From: Buxus sempervirens
Lineage: Eukaryota; Streptophyta; Magnoliopsida; Buxales; Buxaceae
Assembly (NCBI GenBank): GCA_947561395.2
Contig: OX387184.1
Span: 41,468,766 to 41,532,765 of the forward strand
Direction of reading: 5' to 3'
Length of the DNA stretch: 64,000 nucleotides
The stretch's first letter is position 1; each line of letters opens with the position of its first letter. Positions 51,893 to 59,039 of the stretch are shown in pieces. Under the pieces are notes generated by a model. It saw only the letters and a program-made list of their open reading frames with translations. It did not search any database and had not been told where the DNA came from. Made by a program: the position numbers and the translations under genes.

Positions 51893-54800
51893 CATACATA
51901 CATACATACATACATAAATTGTGTATAGCATAACACATACAAATGTTGTCCAAGGAGAAACACCATAAAACTATCAAAAGTAAAACGAAGCTACTCTAGG
52001 ACATCCAATAGATGTCCAAAAAGTACCAAAGACAATATAGATATGAGCTTCTATTAAATACCAAAGAAAATTAGCATCACACCCTTGTTAATAATTCCTA
52101 AGATGGGATCCCTTAAAATAATTTTTTTTGCTCCAAGCCCCCTCTAGCCAAGTTTTCTGCTAAAGCATTTGCATCCCTGGTAACACAAGAAACAAGCAGT
52201 GCATCCCTCGAGCAAATTGCCAAGAGAGCCTTACAAAATTCAGTAACATCCAATCGCACTCCAATCAGAAAGTTATCAAATAAATAACAGAATAAGAGTT
52301 GTCCTCTATCTCAATAAGCATTGACCCCAAAGCTCATGCCAACTTAGACACAACAATAGTGCCAATATCTCTGCACAAATATAATCCTCCTCTCCAGCGA
52401 GACCTCAAAATGGATGAAAAATGTGTCCCCTCTCGTCCCTGAAGATATATCAATCTCCCAAAGGCCCACTTTTTCCTGCATATGTTCAATCAAAGTTTAT
52501 GCATTCACACCGACGGGCGGAGCAATTGAGCATAGGATGAGTTTACAATGGTAAACCACCCACTCAGTATCATAACCACTGAGAAGTCTATAAATTCTAA
52601 ATTTACTCCTAGCTAAGAAGCAATAAATAGCACGATGGAGACAATAATAACACCAAACATGCTCTGTTGATCCTCAAAAATGAGATTGCTTCTTCCAGCA
52701 CGAAAGTCCTATAAAACAGCCAAAAAGAGTGAATCCTATTTCATCTTACCTCTATTTCCCACTCCTGGAGTCCCTAGTGCACCAATAGCAATCAACATCC
52801 CACTAGCTGTAAAAAATAAAAAATAAAAAAATTCATATCTGACTTGCATAGTTTCAGTAAACAAAAAAATGGTCCACCAACTATTCATAGCCTATGAACA
52901 TGAAATATATAAGTAGGGATAGAGCTCAGTTGCTTCCCCATTTGTTACAAGTTATCCTATATAAAATGGAAGTCCATCTAAACTTTGCATCTGCATCTTT
53001 TTAATCACCCAAATAAGTGGGTTCATAAGAAAATTCCTTTTCTACCAATGCTTCATTGGTTTCAGGAAATTGAGAAGGGACAATAGCACCCATTTCTAGA
53101 GTGGAATCAGCACCAGGAACAGAATAAGCAGAGAAAAAGGGAAAGGTAGGCAGTTCAACGGACTTTCAGATATAGAGCATGACCCAATGGAGCACTCTTT
53201 TAAGAATAAAGAAGACGAATAGAATCTAATTCACATTCATGCTAAAATAAAAGAAGAGCCAATACCAAGTCAACTTCTGTCCCAAAAGTGTAGCAAGTAC
53301 TTGAAAACTTTTTGGGAGGTTTCAATGTTAGCTCGAGTGAATGATGTATTTGGATTTATGTCCCTACAAAATTATCAAAGAAGGATTTGATGTTGTTACC
53401 ACAAGACACCAAACTCCAAACGCTAGAATCAGGTATATGTAACTCAGTGAAGACATCTTTTAGATGCTCAAGCAGTTATCCTAATCTATCTCATCAAAGA
53501 AAGATGTAGGCATGGTCCCACAACCCACCCCCTCCTTGGTTCTCAATTAACGCAAAGGAGACAAACACTCAGGTACACCTGCCCCCTCCTCTTCCTCCTC
53601 TTTATCTCTCCTTCCTTCTTTTTACTCCTTTTTCTTTTTTTTTCTCAATCCATGAAGAAGAGGGGGGAGGCAGACACTCAATAAGCCCATCTCTCCTCCC
53701 TTCACCCCCTCTACCTCTTTCTCCTCCCTCTGTCCCTCCCTCCCTCCCTGTCTTTCTCTCTCTCTCTTTGCTCCCATCTTTTTTCAACATAAAGGGACAA
53801 GAAGAGGCGGAGGGCATTCAGGTGCACCCACTTCCCCATCAATTCTCCCTCCCTCCCTCTCTTTCTCTCTCGCTCTCTCCCCTTCTTTTTTGTTATTTTT
53901 CTTTTCAATAAATTCTGCACAATGCTGTGTAGAATATAGCCATTTTGGTGGCACACGCTTCATGCTGTTGAAATCCTACAAATTTCTGCCAAAAAGTAAT
54001 ATCCACAAAGGATCTCATTAGTTCATGTCCATGGGGGAAAATGACTTCAAAAATGATCTAGCAAAAAGCATCAGTCAATTACCCGGGATAGAATGATATA
54101 GGTACACCCTATGAAAACTCATTTTTCTTAGTATTCTACATATTATTTGGATTTTCTTCCCTCCCATTCAACCAAGGAGTTTAATATCAAAAATATTGAT
54201 TGGAGTAATTGGCAATAGAGCTGAAAATGCAAAAAGAAAAAAGATTCATGAAGCATGGAAGAGAAAAAGTGTTCAATTTTCAATTTGCTTTCTTTTTTCT
54301 TTCAATTTTTTATTTTCTTTTTACCGGCAACATTTCTTAATATTTTTTCAATCATCCCTCATTTAGTTAAGTTTTCAGCGGTTGATAGCCGTATGAATTT
54401 TGTCTCACAATGTTTCTATCTTCTTTTCCTTCTTCAAACCACTATAATGTGTACTTCCTGAATTTCAAAATGCAATTAGTTCTGCATTCCTGTTTTTCAT
54501 TTCCATTATAACTTCTTGGTAAATGGGAGAACTATGCACCAACATCAGTATTTTTGGTACTATACCAAACAACTAACTGTGCTGAAGTGCAACCTTTGAC
54601 ATTCTTAAAATTATAACCTTGCTTTGTATAAATCACCTATGTGTTAGAGACTTGTAAAGATTTCTAAACAAATCGCCGCCATGTTGACAATTTGTGCGGA
54701 GGGAACACAGTTCGATTTCGATTTCAATACCACAACATAACTCATTGGCTGAACATAATTGCAGAAGGGAACAGAAGTTTGAGGGGCCCATATATTAAAT

Positions 54801-55125
54801 AACAGAGACAGTGCATGGGGGTACTCACACCGAAGAGCTTGAGCAGGGGGCAGAGAATAGACAAGAAATTGGTGGTTGGGTTCCGATTATTGTCTGGAAG
54901 TGAAGCCGTTGCGTCAGTATCTGTCTCCGATTTAGCCGATTTGGTGGGAAATCTCTTTCTGCGGAAAACCCAGTTCCGATTTCCCGATGCTTGTAAAGCC
55001 CCAGTTGAGCAACTCTTGTAGGAGATCGAAACTCGTGGTATTTCGAATGGGAGTTCCTTGTTTCCGTCCAAGCAACGCCATGACTGTGAGAAACAGAGGG
55101 GCTTACTGAAAGTCACTGACTGCAT
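19702..55125 (-). CDS. Plastid-type tandem GST-N/thioredoxin-fold protein (spliced host gene)
   Basis: Coding exons (minus): 54829-55125, 51203-51241, 50712-50838, 50314-50375, 49893-49960, 49494-49543, 43966-44032, 24041-24164, 23759-23875, 19702-19797. They total 1047 bp, or 348 residues plus stop. All introns have GT..AG ends and the phases agree at every junction. Residues 1-99 are Ser/Arg-rich and plastid-transit-like. The linker [14 protein letters not shown] leads to a first GST-N/thioredoxin-like domain (about 150-230) with redox-type CPFC at 157-160 and cis-Pro [10 protein letters not shown] at 199-208. A second such domain (about 270-345: [30 protein letters not shown]) has no CxxC. 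From memory of the family this matches the plant 'thioredoxin family/GST N-terminal domain' plastid proteins of about 340 residues; the exact substrate is unknown. No stop or frameshift is seen, so it is probably functional despite a 35-kb span full of transposons. Confidence 0.9.
20101..20310 (+). repeat. 5' LTR of truncated Copia
   Basis: It starts TGTTAAGGCC and ends TTTTAACA immediately before the primer site; 210 bp. No second copy is in the window, so the left boundary rests on the TG...CA ends alone. Confidence 0.75.
20311..20322 (+). other. Copia primer binding site (initiator tRNA-Met)
   Basis: TGGTATCAGAGC, a perfect match to the standard plant Copia primer site. Confidence 0.92.
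20345..21290 (+). pseudogene. Copia gag with zinc knuckle, broken
   Basis: A Ser-rich start ([10 protein letters not shown]) is followed by the gag core [17 protein letters not shown], then a frameshift near 20500-20530. The main gag body follows ([49 protein letters not shown]). Two in-frame TGA codons at 21055 and about 21085 interrupt the Gly/Arg-rich linker ([10 protein letters not shown]). It resumes in the same frame with the zinc knuckle [14 protein letters not shown] near 21223-21264. Confidence 0.85.
21291..22842 (+). pseudogene. Copia protease-integrase remnant
   Basis: Protease [14 protein letters not shown] has DTA where DSGA/DTGA is usual. It is followed by the integrase zinc region (VWHARMGHP...) and the catalytic core pieces FMDFYSRYT and [18 protein letters not shown] at 21940 and another stop at about 22018 break the frame, and a frameshift lies near 22195. 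The last part (22326-22842) is the integrase C-terminus [20 protein letters not shown] with a Pro/Ser-rich tail ending PTHPMV. Non-functional. Confidence 0.83.
22846..23758. other. Host intron 9, rest; possible LTR remnant
   Basis: No gene is seen. At 23180-23437 an LTR-like stretch (TAATATAATAAATAATTTCC, then CTCTCCTTGTGCTGTTTTA) is followed by TGGTATCAGAATTG, which resembles a Copia primer site. It may be the relic of another element. Confidence 0.4.
23759..23875 (-). CDS. Host gene exon 9
   Basis: 117 bp, phase 0 at both ends, encoding [20 protein letters not shown] through to [16 protein letters not shown] acceptor, GTGAGC donor. Confidence 0.93.
24041..24164 (-). CDS. Host gene exon 8
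   Basis: 124 bp encoding (S)[19 protein letters not shown] through to ELFSYENNP, starting the second domain. CATACAG acceptor, GTAAGC donor. Its 5' edge and acceptor are duplicated at 24493-24569. Confidence 0.93.
24138..24214 (-). repeat. Source copy: exon 8 start plus intron acceptor region
   Basis: 77 bp spanning the first 27 bp of exon 8 (24138-24164) and 50 bp of upstream intron with the acceptor. A second copy with one mismatch (G24153 to A24508) lies at 24493-24569. Confidence 0.95.
24493..24569 (-). repeat. Duplicated partial exon 8 with splice acceptor
   Basis: The copy keeps the T-rich tract, the ATCATACAG acceptor and 27 bp of exon 8, but lacks a donor. It abuts the SINE directly. 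Both lie together between 12/13-bp near-matching direct repeats AATCCTTCGTTTG (24481-24493) and AATCCTTTGTTTT (24786-24798). Confidence 0.9.
24570..24788 (+). mobile_element. tRNA-derived SINE with poly(A)
   Basis: A tRNA-like head with an A-box-like GGCCTAGGGGTGTG (24586) and a B-box-like AGGTTCAAAAACC (24617) is followed by an unrelated body. It ends GGATACCCCGAGTTCCC plus about 14 A. It is inserted in host intron 7, antisense to the gene. Confidence 0.82.
24800..25137. other. Host intron 7 sequence
   Basis: AT-rich, nothing recognisable between the SINE and the Copia element. Confidence 0.5.
25138..25322 (+). repeat. 5' LTR of Copia, 185 bp, with internal duplication
   Basis: TGTTAGTCAT...CATTTGACA. 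A segment of about 55 bp containing AGCTGGCC(TATGTGA) and CTATTAAG.CAGCCC occurs twice in tandem, making it 55 bp longer than the 3' LTR. Confidence 0.92.
25323..25334 (+). other. Copia primer binding site
   Basis: TGGTACCAGAGC directly after the 5' LTR; one mismatch to the initiator tRNA-Met site. Confidence 0.88.
25660..26480 (+). pseudogene. Copia gag, broken
   Basis: It begins [20 protein letters not shown], the usual Copia gag opening. It has a stop near 25739 and a frame change, and continues with [40 protein letters not shown] and [19 protein letters not shown]. After 26174 the C-terminal part and knuckle region are in other frames. Confidence 0.82.
26640..27741 (+). pseudogene. Copia protease and integrase, broken
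   Basis: Protease region [11 protein letters not shown] has lost the DSGA core. The integrase zinc region ([10 protein letters not shown]...[14 protein letters not shown]) and catalytic pieces ([42 protein letters not shown]) follow. Stops occur at 26898, 27228 and 27371, and there are frameshifts near 27720. Confidence 0.83.
27742..29672 (+). pseudogene. Copia reverse transcriptase and RNase H, broken
   Basis: The longest open part (28335-29045) contains [32 protein letters not shown] and [14 protein letters not shown], with CVDD in place of YVDD. It continues to [11 protein letters not shown] before a stop at 29043. RNase H resumes with [20 protein letters not shown] and ends in [15 protein letters not shown]. 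It is inactive because of several stops and shifts. Confidence 0.87.
29669..29679 (+). other. Copia polypurine tract
   Basis: TTGAGGGGCGA just before the 3' LTR, the usual Copia polypurine position. Confidence 0.8.
29680..29809 (+). repeat. 3' LTR of Copia, 130 bp
   Basis: Same ends as the 5' LTR, TGTTAGTCAT to CATTTGACA, without the internal duplication and with several substitutions. Confidence 0.93.
29840..31250 (-). pseudogene. hAT transposase copy with internal deletion
   Basis: Read on the minus strand: a BED-type zinc finger (CNYCNHI, then [18 protein letters not shown] in another frame, about 31100-31210), then [20 protein letters not shown] and [14 protein letters not shown] (30511-30753). 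A DUF659 region follows ([20 protein letters not shown], 30179-30511). It then jumps to [11 protein letters not shown] and a Tyr/Pro-rich tail (YAYYPQYPS). The catalytic middle and dimerisation region present in the 37490-40560 copy are missing. Non-autonomous relic in host intron 7. Confidence 0.78.
31251..32408. other. Host intron 7, AT-rich
   Basis: No gene is seen. A short palindromic patch with CTCGAAATGT...ACATTTCGAG occurs near 31911-31941. Confidence 0.45.
32720..35275 (-). pseudogene. Ty3/Gypsy pol fragment (RT, RNase H, integrase)
   Basis: On the minus strand from 35275: [19 protein letters not shown], then RT with internal stops ([15 protein letters not shown]), [20 protein letters not shown] and YFDDILVYS (34557-34919). 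RNase H follows ([30 protein letters not shown]; 34056-34511), then the integrase zinc region ([19 protein letters not shown]) and integrase C-part ([20 protein letters not shown]; 32745-33416). Gag and protease are absent, so it is 5'-truncated near 35275. Chromovirus-like, but the lineage is uncertain. In host intron 7, same strand as the gene. Confidence 0.87.
35276..35855 (+). other. Possible exon-like segment in host intron 7
   Basis: A plus-strand open frame from 35364 ([20 protein letters not shown]...) is Ser/Leu-rich. At 35620 it meets a strong donor-like TCTTCAG|GTAAGAGG. I recognise no family; it may be chance in CT-rich sequence or a captured first exon. Confidence 0.2.
35860..37015. 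mobile_element. Decayed LTR fragment and Gypsy integrase scrap
   Basis: A very AT-rich stretch with recurring TTTAGAAA motifs leads to GGTGGTTGGGTGCCTAACAC (36706) and GGATGGTGGCGACTCC (36836). The latter resembles the GTGGC(G/A)ACTCC block near the 3' end of the two giant solo LTRs. At 36900-37010 the plus strand contains CAAAATGAGCCATTTTTTA and AAATTCATGCTAATATC. These are also found, less decayed, in the integrase part of 33550-33650, so it is an integrase scrap in reverse. Confidence 0.5.
37490..40560 (+). pseudogene. hAT-superfamily transposase, frameshifted
   Basis: Plus-strand pieces in order: BED zinc finger CNYCHQVI...[18 protein letters not shown] (about 37590-37700); [20 protein letters not shown] and [14 protein letters not shown] (37968-38231); DUF659 ([48 protein letters not shown]; 38318-39076); dimerisation region [20 protein letters not shown] and [20 protein letters not shown] (39650-39810); and an acidic Gly/Asp-rich C-terminal extension (39871-40560). 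Stops and frameshifts separate the pieces. No clear terminal repeats found. In host intron 7, antisense to the gene. Confidence 0.85.
40561..43960. other. Host intron 7, rest
   Basis: 40620-40860 probably still belongs to the hAT copy (Tyr/Pro-rich coding-like tail, compare 29900-30060). From 41250 to 41900 two related, decayed blocks share AATTGTGTATCA and ACATCTCTAAAAATATGT.GATCT. 41590-41700 again resembles Gypsy integrase antisense (AAATCCATGCTAATATCTTC). 41905-43960 shows nothing I can name. Confidence 0.45.
43966..44032 (-). CDS. Host gene exon 7
   Basis: 67 bp encoding [20 protein letters not shown] and LE. TTTAATAG acceptor, GTAATC donor. The following intron is 19.8 kb. Confidence 0.9.
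44033..44506. other. Host intron 6 sequence
   Basis: AT-rich, nothing recognisable. Confidence 0.5.
45008..45246 (+). repeat. Hairpin cluster A: four 27-nt palindromes
   Basis: Units at 45010-45036 (perfect, extended to 31 bp at 45008-45038), 45049-45075, 45182-45208 and 45220-45246. Spacing within pairs is 39 and 38. The shared stem is TATAACCGAA/TTCGGTTATA. Confidence 0.9.
46622..46766 (+). repeat. Hairpin cluster B: four palindromes at 39-nt period
   Basis: Units at 46622-46648, 46661-46687, 46700-46726 and 46739-46766. Starts are exactly 39 nt apart, with 12-nt linkers. Stems are CTTGACCGAA/TTCGGTCAAG, CATAGCC.AAAT/ATTTTGGCTATA, ATGACCAAAAT/ATTTTGGTCAT and GTTGACCGA/TCGGTTCAAC. Confidence 0.92.
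47922..49493. other. Host intron 6 with simple repeats
   Basis: Simple repeats cluster at 48521-48607 (TG, TA and CA runs), 48720-48737 (TA) and 49280-49330 (TG-rich). No gene is seen. Confidence 0.6.
49494..49543 (-). CDS. Host gene exon 6 (cis-Pro segment)
   Basis: 50 bp encoding [16 protein letters not shown] plus one base. CATGCAG acceptor, GTAAGC donor. The following intron is 5.5 kb. Confidence 0.92.
49893..49960 (-). CDS. Host gene exon 5
   Basis: 68 bp encoding [20 protein letters not shown] and KEL. AATGCAG acceptor, GTAAGT donor. Confidence 0.92.
50314..50375 (-). CDS. Host gene exon 4 (CPFC motif)
   Basis: 62 bp encoding [20 protein letters not shown] and a final Glu. It carries the CPFC redox-type motif of the first domain. 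GTCACAG acceptor, GTGTGA donor. Confidence 0.93.
50712..50838 (-). CDS. Host gene exon 3
   Basis: 127 bp encoding [17 protein letters not shown] through to PLQLFEF, between GACAG acceptor and GTATGA donor. It ends in phase 1. Confidence 0.9.
51128..51174. repeat. (GA)n microsatellite
   Basis: A GA run of about 47 bp in host intron 2/1 border region, immediately downstream (minus strand) of exon 2. Confidence 0.95.
51203..51241 (-). CDS. Host gene exon 2
   Basis: 39 bp encoding [13 protein letters not shown] between a TTTTGCAG acceptor and a GTTGTC donor, phase 0 at both sides. Confidence 0.9.
51365..51760. repeat. Foldback: inverted pair of ~170-bp arms
   Basis: Left arm about 51365-51545 is the imperfect reverse complement of right arm about 51575-51755. 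The two meet at repeated TAAGCTTAAGCTT motifs. The right arm contains TGGTACCAGAGC (51610), a Copia-type primer site, then GGAGGTCTCATGTTCAACTC and ATGTTCCCATGCGAAGTTGC. Probably two inverted copies of a small LTR-retrotransposon fragment in host intron 1. Confidence 0.75.
51840..51915. repeat. TA and CATA microsatellite
   Basis: A (TA)n run followed by (CATA)n, about 75 bp, in host intron 1. Confidence 0.95.
52100..52450 (-). pseudogene. Decayed LINE RNase H-like fragment
   Basis: On the minus strand the pieces [16 protein letters not shown] and [12 protein letters not shown] resemble the C-terminal (R.AN..A..LA) part of RNase H domains of plant L1 LINEs. Upstream sequence is eroded. It lies in host intron 1 in the gene's orientation. 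Confidence 0.45.
52451..53570. other. Host intron 1 sequence
   Basis: No supportable feature; possibly more of the eroded LINE. Confidence 0.4.
53575..53905. repeat. Pyrimidine-rich low-complexity tract
   Basis: CT/CCCT-rich sequence with a degenerate unit seen about three times (CAGGTACACCTGCCCCC-like; near 53570, 53665 and 53815). Arg/Glu-rich open frames on the minus strand derive from it. Confidence 0.8.
53906..54828. other. Host intron 1, first part
   Basis: AT-rich, nothing recognisable besides the GTGAGT donor of exon 1 at its upper edge. Confidence 0.5.
54829..55125 (-). CDS. Host gene exon 1 (transit peptide region)
   Basis: 99 codons, starting at the ATG of [12 protein letters not shown] and ending CPLLKLFG before a GTGAGT donor. 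Two upstream in-frame ATGs exist (55242 and 55209). The inner one is preferred because it begins a typical Ser/Arg-rich plastid transit sequence. Exon 1 is the least conserved part, so the start is the weakest point of the model. Confidence 0.82.
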
Positions 55126-55284
55126 GCTTAATCTTTTCGCTTCAGCCAAGAAATTAGCGATTCTGAATAGAAAATGGATTTGGTGGAGCACATTTATAGT
55201 GTGGGTCATAAGAACTTTATCCGGTTTGAAATCGTCTACCACTTCTCTACCCTGCTAGACTGAAGGCTGATGTCAAGTTGTCAA

Positions 55285-55494
55285 CTGCTGGGCACCCAGC
55301 AGCCAATGGGACAGGGCCACATCACCGGCAGCCCTGACACAAACCAGGCTGACACAAACCAGGCTGCCGGTGATGTGGCCCTGTCTGGGGGATTCCCATT
55401 GGCTGCTGACACAAACCAGGCTGCCGGTGATGTGGCCCTGTCTGGGGGATTCCCATTGGCTGCTGGATGCCCAGCACTGCAGGGCACCCAGCAG
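55285..55494. mobile_element. Foldback MITE-like element upstream of the host gene
   Basis: The left arm CTGCTGGGCACCCAGCAGCC then AATGGGACAGGGCCACATC is matched by the reverse complement of the right arm. Between them a 57-bp unit (GACACAAACCAGGCTGCCGG...) is present twice, plus a 16-bp partial copy at 55335. It lies 160-370 bp upstream of the host start codon. No clear target duplication; superfamily not assigned. Confidence 0.75.
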
Positions 55495-56838
55495 GGGATT
55501 TAAATCCGTTGTCAATGGATAGAATCTACAATATGTATTCGAACCAGAGATTCAAATACGGCCAAGGAGTCGTATTTGAATCTCGACCAAACGTTCCATA
55601 GTTCTAATTTGAACCTTTGAACCGTTTGGTTTTCTATTGAAAAGACAAACAGGATTTAAGCCAAGCATTGGTTGGGAAGGGGAACAAACAGTCGAAATTC
55701 TCACTAACTATTTAAGCCAAACATTAGTCCTATTTATAAGGAAGTTTTTTTTTTTGGTAGGCCTATTTATAAGGAAGTTGACAGAAGAGAGAGCATTACC
55801 ACAAAAAAAAAGAGTTGAGAGATCAGAGCGGTAAGATCACTTGTAATCATGATTTGTACTTTTATCAATTGATTTATACAATATTACGTCCTAACCTGTA
55901 TGTCTACAAAGAAACTTATACAAGTCAATTAATAGAAAGTACAAGTCAATTGATTGAGCTGTACAAGTCGGTACATAATATTGTAAAAGTCATTTGATTG
56001 AGTAATACAAGTCGTCTTATAATTATGTAAGTCAATATACAATATTGTACAAGTCAATTAATAATTGATACAAATATTCTTAAGTATTGAGTCACTTTTG
56101 GGCTTTCCGGGTCATTGGACTAGATTATTTCATTAATGACATTTATTATGTTCCGGTATTGAGAATCTAATTAAAACCTTTCCTTTTTAGTTTATTTGTT
56201 CAAAAAATAAATCTTTCATGAGTGCTCGTCTTGAACAATTTGTTGAATATGCACATTAAAGAACTTGTTGAGTCGTAGAAGGCATTTGCTCGGACCCCTT
56301 CCCTCTTCTCTTCTCTCTCTCTCTCTCTCCATCTCTCCCTTAAATGAGAGAAGGGCATTCAGGGTTCATTTTGTTGTGTGGCATTAAAATGTTACTACAA
56401 GTTAATTATTTTGGTAAAGTTGTGTTGAAAGTTAATTATTTTCAAACAGTACTGACTGAATTTTAATTTTTCAGAAACTATCACAAAAAGTTAACTTTCT
56501 ATCTTCCACTAAAAGTGTCATTGGTATCTTTCTAACCCTAATGTGTACACTCAATTTTAAGTTTTTTCAGTTTCCAAACACGTCTATCAATTTTTAATTT
56601 TTAATTTTTAAATTTTTTTCTTTATTGTCCAAATTATCATACCATAGCAAACTCAATATATATCTATTATCCCTCGATTTTTTCCCTCAGTGTTGTGATT
56701 TTATGTGTTGTAGAGGATGCCAACACTCTCGAGAGTGCAATGAGTCAAGAAAGTTTTGACCTTGGGCGCTTGACTCATGCAGGAAATTGGAACCATTATC
56801 GAATCAATTGTACGATAAGTTATCTAAGTGATTGTTAT
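55495..56838. other. Upstream flank of the host gene
   Basis: No gene is seen. At 55840-56070 short repeats of TACAAGTCAATTGATTGA in both orientations surround ACAATATTA-type motifs. A CTCTCT run lies at 56310-56330. Confidence 0.5.
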
Positions 56839-56851
56839 GTGTGAAGTGATC

Positions 56852-57350
56852 TGGGGAATCGTTGTTCTCGGTTTGATATTAGGGTTCATCGAGTCTTTCC
56901 ACCCTAATAGGGTTTTGTTTAGGTTTTTTGTTGTTTGCGTGGTGTCTGGGCGTTGCTATGTATCTTTTGTAGTGGTGTGTAAAGTTTGGGTTCACAATGC
57001 CTTCTCTAAACCCTGCATATTTCAGGTTTGTGATTGGGTAAGTATTGGATTTTCCTTTACTTACCCACTCCTATCTCATGTCCAACGATGATAGAACTCT
57101 CCCCTTCGCTAGGTATTTCAATCCGCCATTGTGCAGACCCTTTTGCAAACACCACTAATAGCTTGCTGTTGGTATTGGTGGTTTTAACTACCGGTCTGTT
57201 GCCTCTGTTCATCCCTGAAAAATGCTTTGTTGAGAAGAAGGATATCTTGTGCCCCTTTGTTGATGGTATCCATGGAAGTTTAACTGTTGATGTAATCCTC
57301 TTTTTGAGTAATGAATATACATAGTATAGCTTCTTATAAAAAAAAAAGTT
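56852..57350 (+). mobile_element. Poly(A) retroposon with TSD (truncated LINE or processed transcript)
   Basis: The insert ends with about 10 A (57338-57347). It is flanked by the near-perfect 13-bp repeats GTGTGAAGTGATC (56839-56851) and GTGTGAAATGATC (57351-57363). The inserted sequence has no convincing protein family. Its 3' end (TTTGAGTAATGAATATAC, then TTCTTAT before the A-run) resembles plant LINE tails. The duplication and tail support target-primed insertion. Confidence 0.7.
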
Positions 57351-57363
57351 GTGTGAAATGATC

Positions 57364-59039
57364 CTTCGAAGGTTGGGGTCCTTCCTTGAGTAGAGGTTCG
57401 GTTTAGTAAACAAAAATGGTATAGTTTTCTAATATAACCCTCATTCTTTTTCTTATATTCCATCGGCAACATGTCTCTTCACGATCTTGTCTTTTCAAAT
57501 TCCCTACGCATCTCTCCATGTGGACTCTTCTAGTTAGTCAGTTTACTGGTGTAAACAATATCTTATTTCTAATTTTTAGAGGATTTCTAAATGATTTCTC
57601 TCAAATCTTATCGTGTGCTGATGTGGCCTGATCCGTGTCACTAAATTTAAAATGCATTTAACCCAAACGTGAACGCATGTCCTCTAAAGCCAAAATCTTG
57701 TGAGAATGTTGTACATACAAATTTCATGTATTTCACTTCAAAACAAAATATGATGATTACAAATAATAAGAATAATAAAAATTTGATGAAAAAAGAGATT
57801 GTACTCTCTTTTGGGTGCTCGATCACGTGAGCATCCTCTAATTGATAAGCAGTTTGGTGTAGACGAATGCTAGATGGCGTTCTTGGATTTCAGAGTGATT
57901 ACAGGTATTCTTCACTCCAGGATTTGCGCTTGCTTCAGCTTATCTATTGGCTTGAAAGAGGATTTTATATTTGTAGAGAAGTGCCCCTTTCTTCTTTGGG
58001 AGGAGGAAGTGCCTCTTTCTTTTTTGGGAGGAGGAAGTGCTCATTTCTTCTTTGGGGTAAAGGATTTGCTCCTGGCTTCTTTGGGTGGAGGATCTGCTCT
58101 TGTCTTTGAGTAGTTTTGGCCTTTGGTGGAGGGTTTTCTTTTCAAGAGAATTTTTCCAGGACTTCTTTGATCTACTTCTCTTTAGATGGAGGGTTTTCTT
58201 TTCAAGAGAATTTCTCCAGAGCTTCAGCCTTTGATCTCCTTGATTTGATTTGTATCCTCCTTGTAACCAAGCCCCCTATTTATAGAGTTAAAATTACAAG
58301 GAATTGACAAATTTACCCTTAAGGGATAAATGAGAAGATTTTAAATTAAAATAACACATATTTATCTTATGGGATATGGACTCACAATTTGGGCTTAATG
58401 AACTAGTTGAAGCCCATTTACAAACTTGGGTTTTGGACCTTGCAAATTTTGATGCCTACAGATGTATTTTGGGGTGTGGGTCCCCCTATTGAAAGGGGAT
58501 ATCCATTTTCACGCTGGTACCACAAAACAGCACTAGATGAAACGGTCTCCACAAATGTTGCTTTTTCTTTCCACACAATTACTTCATTTATGTAAGTCCA
58601 TAATTGGGACATTTGTCTCTCATCCGAGAACTAGGAAGCCGATTCTTCTGTTACAACTTCCCTGTGCCTATCATGTTACGTTTGTATGAACGTTACGCGT
58701 GTCCCATTAGATGGTCCCCATGAAAATAGACGCAAACGTCTAACTCTAACACCCGTTTCAAAAGTTTTTTGAATTAAAAAAAAAAAAAGTAACTCAAAAT
58801 GCTTAGGCGCATCATTTTTTGAATATTTTAAATCTAAAAACGAGCTCTTTTCACTTGGCACCCAAAGGAATGACATTTTGGACGAGTTTTGGTGAGTTCA
58901 GCCCGCCATTGTTAGCATCTTTCTGGGGAGTTTATTGTTAGCGTACTTCTGGGGAGTCAAGTCTTGCCATTGTTTGCCTCTTTCTTAGAGGGTTCTTTAA
59001 TTGAATTGGGTTACATATTGAATGACAAAAGAATTTTAT
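57364..59039. other. Non-coding stretch
   Basis: No gene is supported. A short duplication, GGAGGGTTTTCTTTTCAAGA, occurs at 58127 and 58187, and GGAGGAAGTGC(C/T)(T/C)-type repeats lie at 57990-58070. Confidence 0.45.

Noticed and set aside
53602-53956. Arg/Glu-rich minus-strand proteins
   Set aside because: Products of the CT-rich low-complexity tract.
54815-55258. Plus-strand open frames over exon 1
   Set aside because: They are antisense to the host exon, which has matching splice phases and family similarity.
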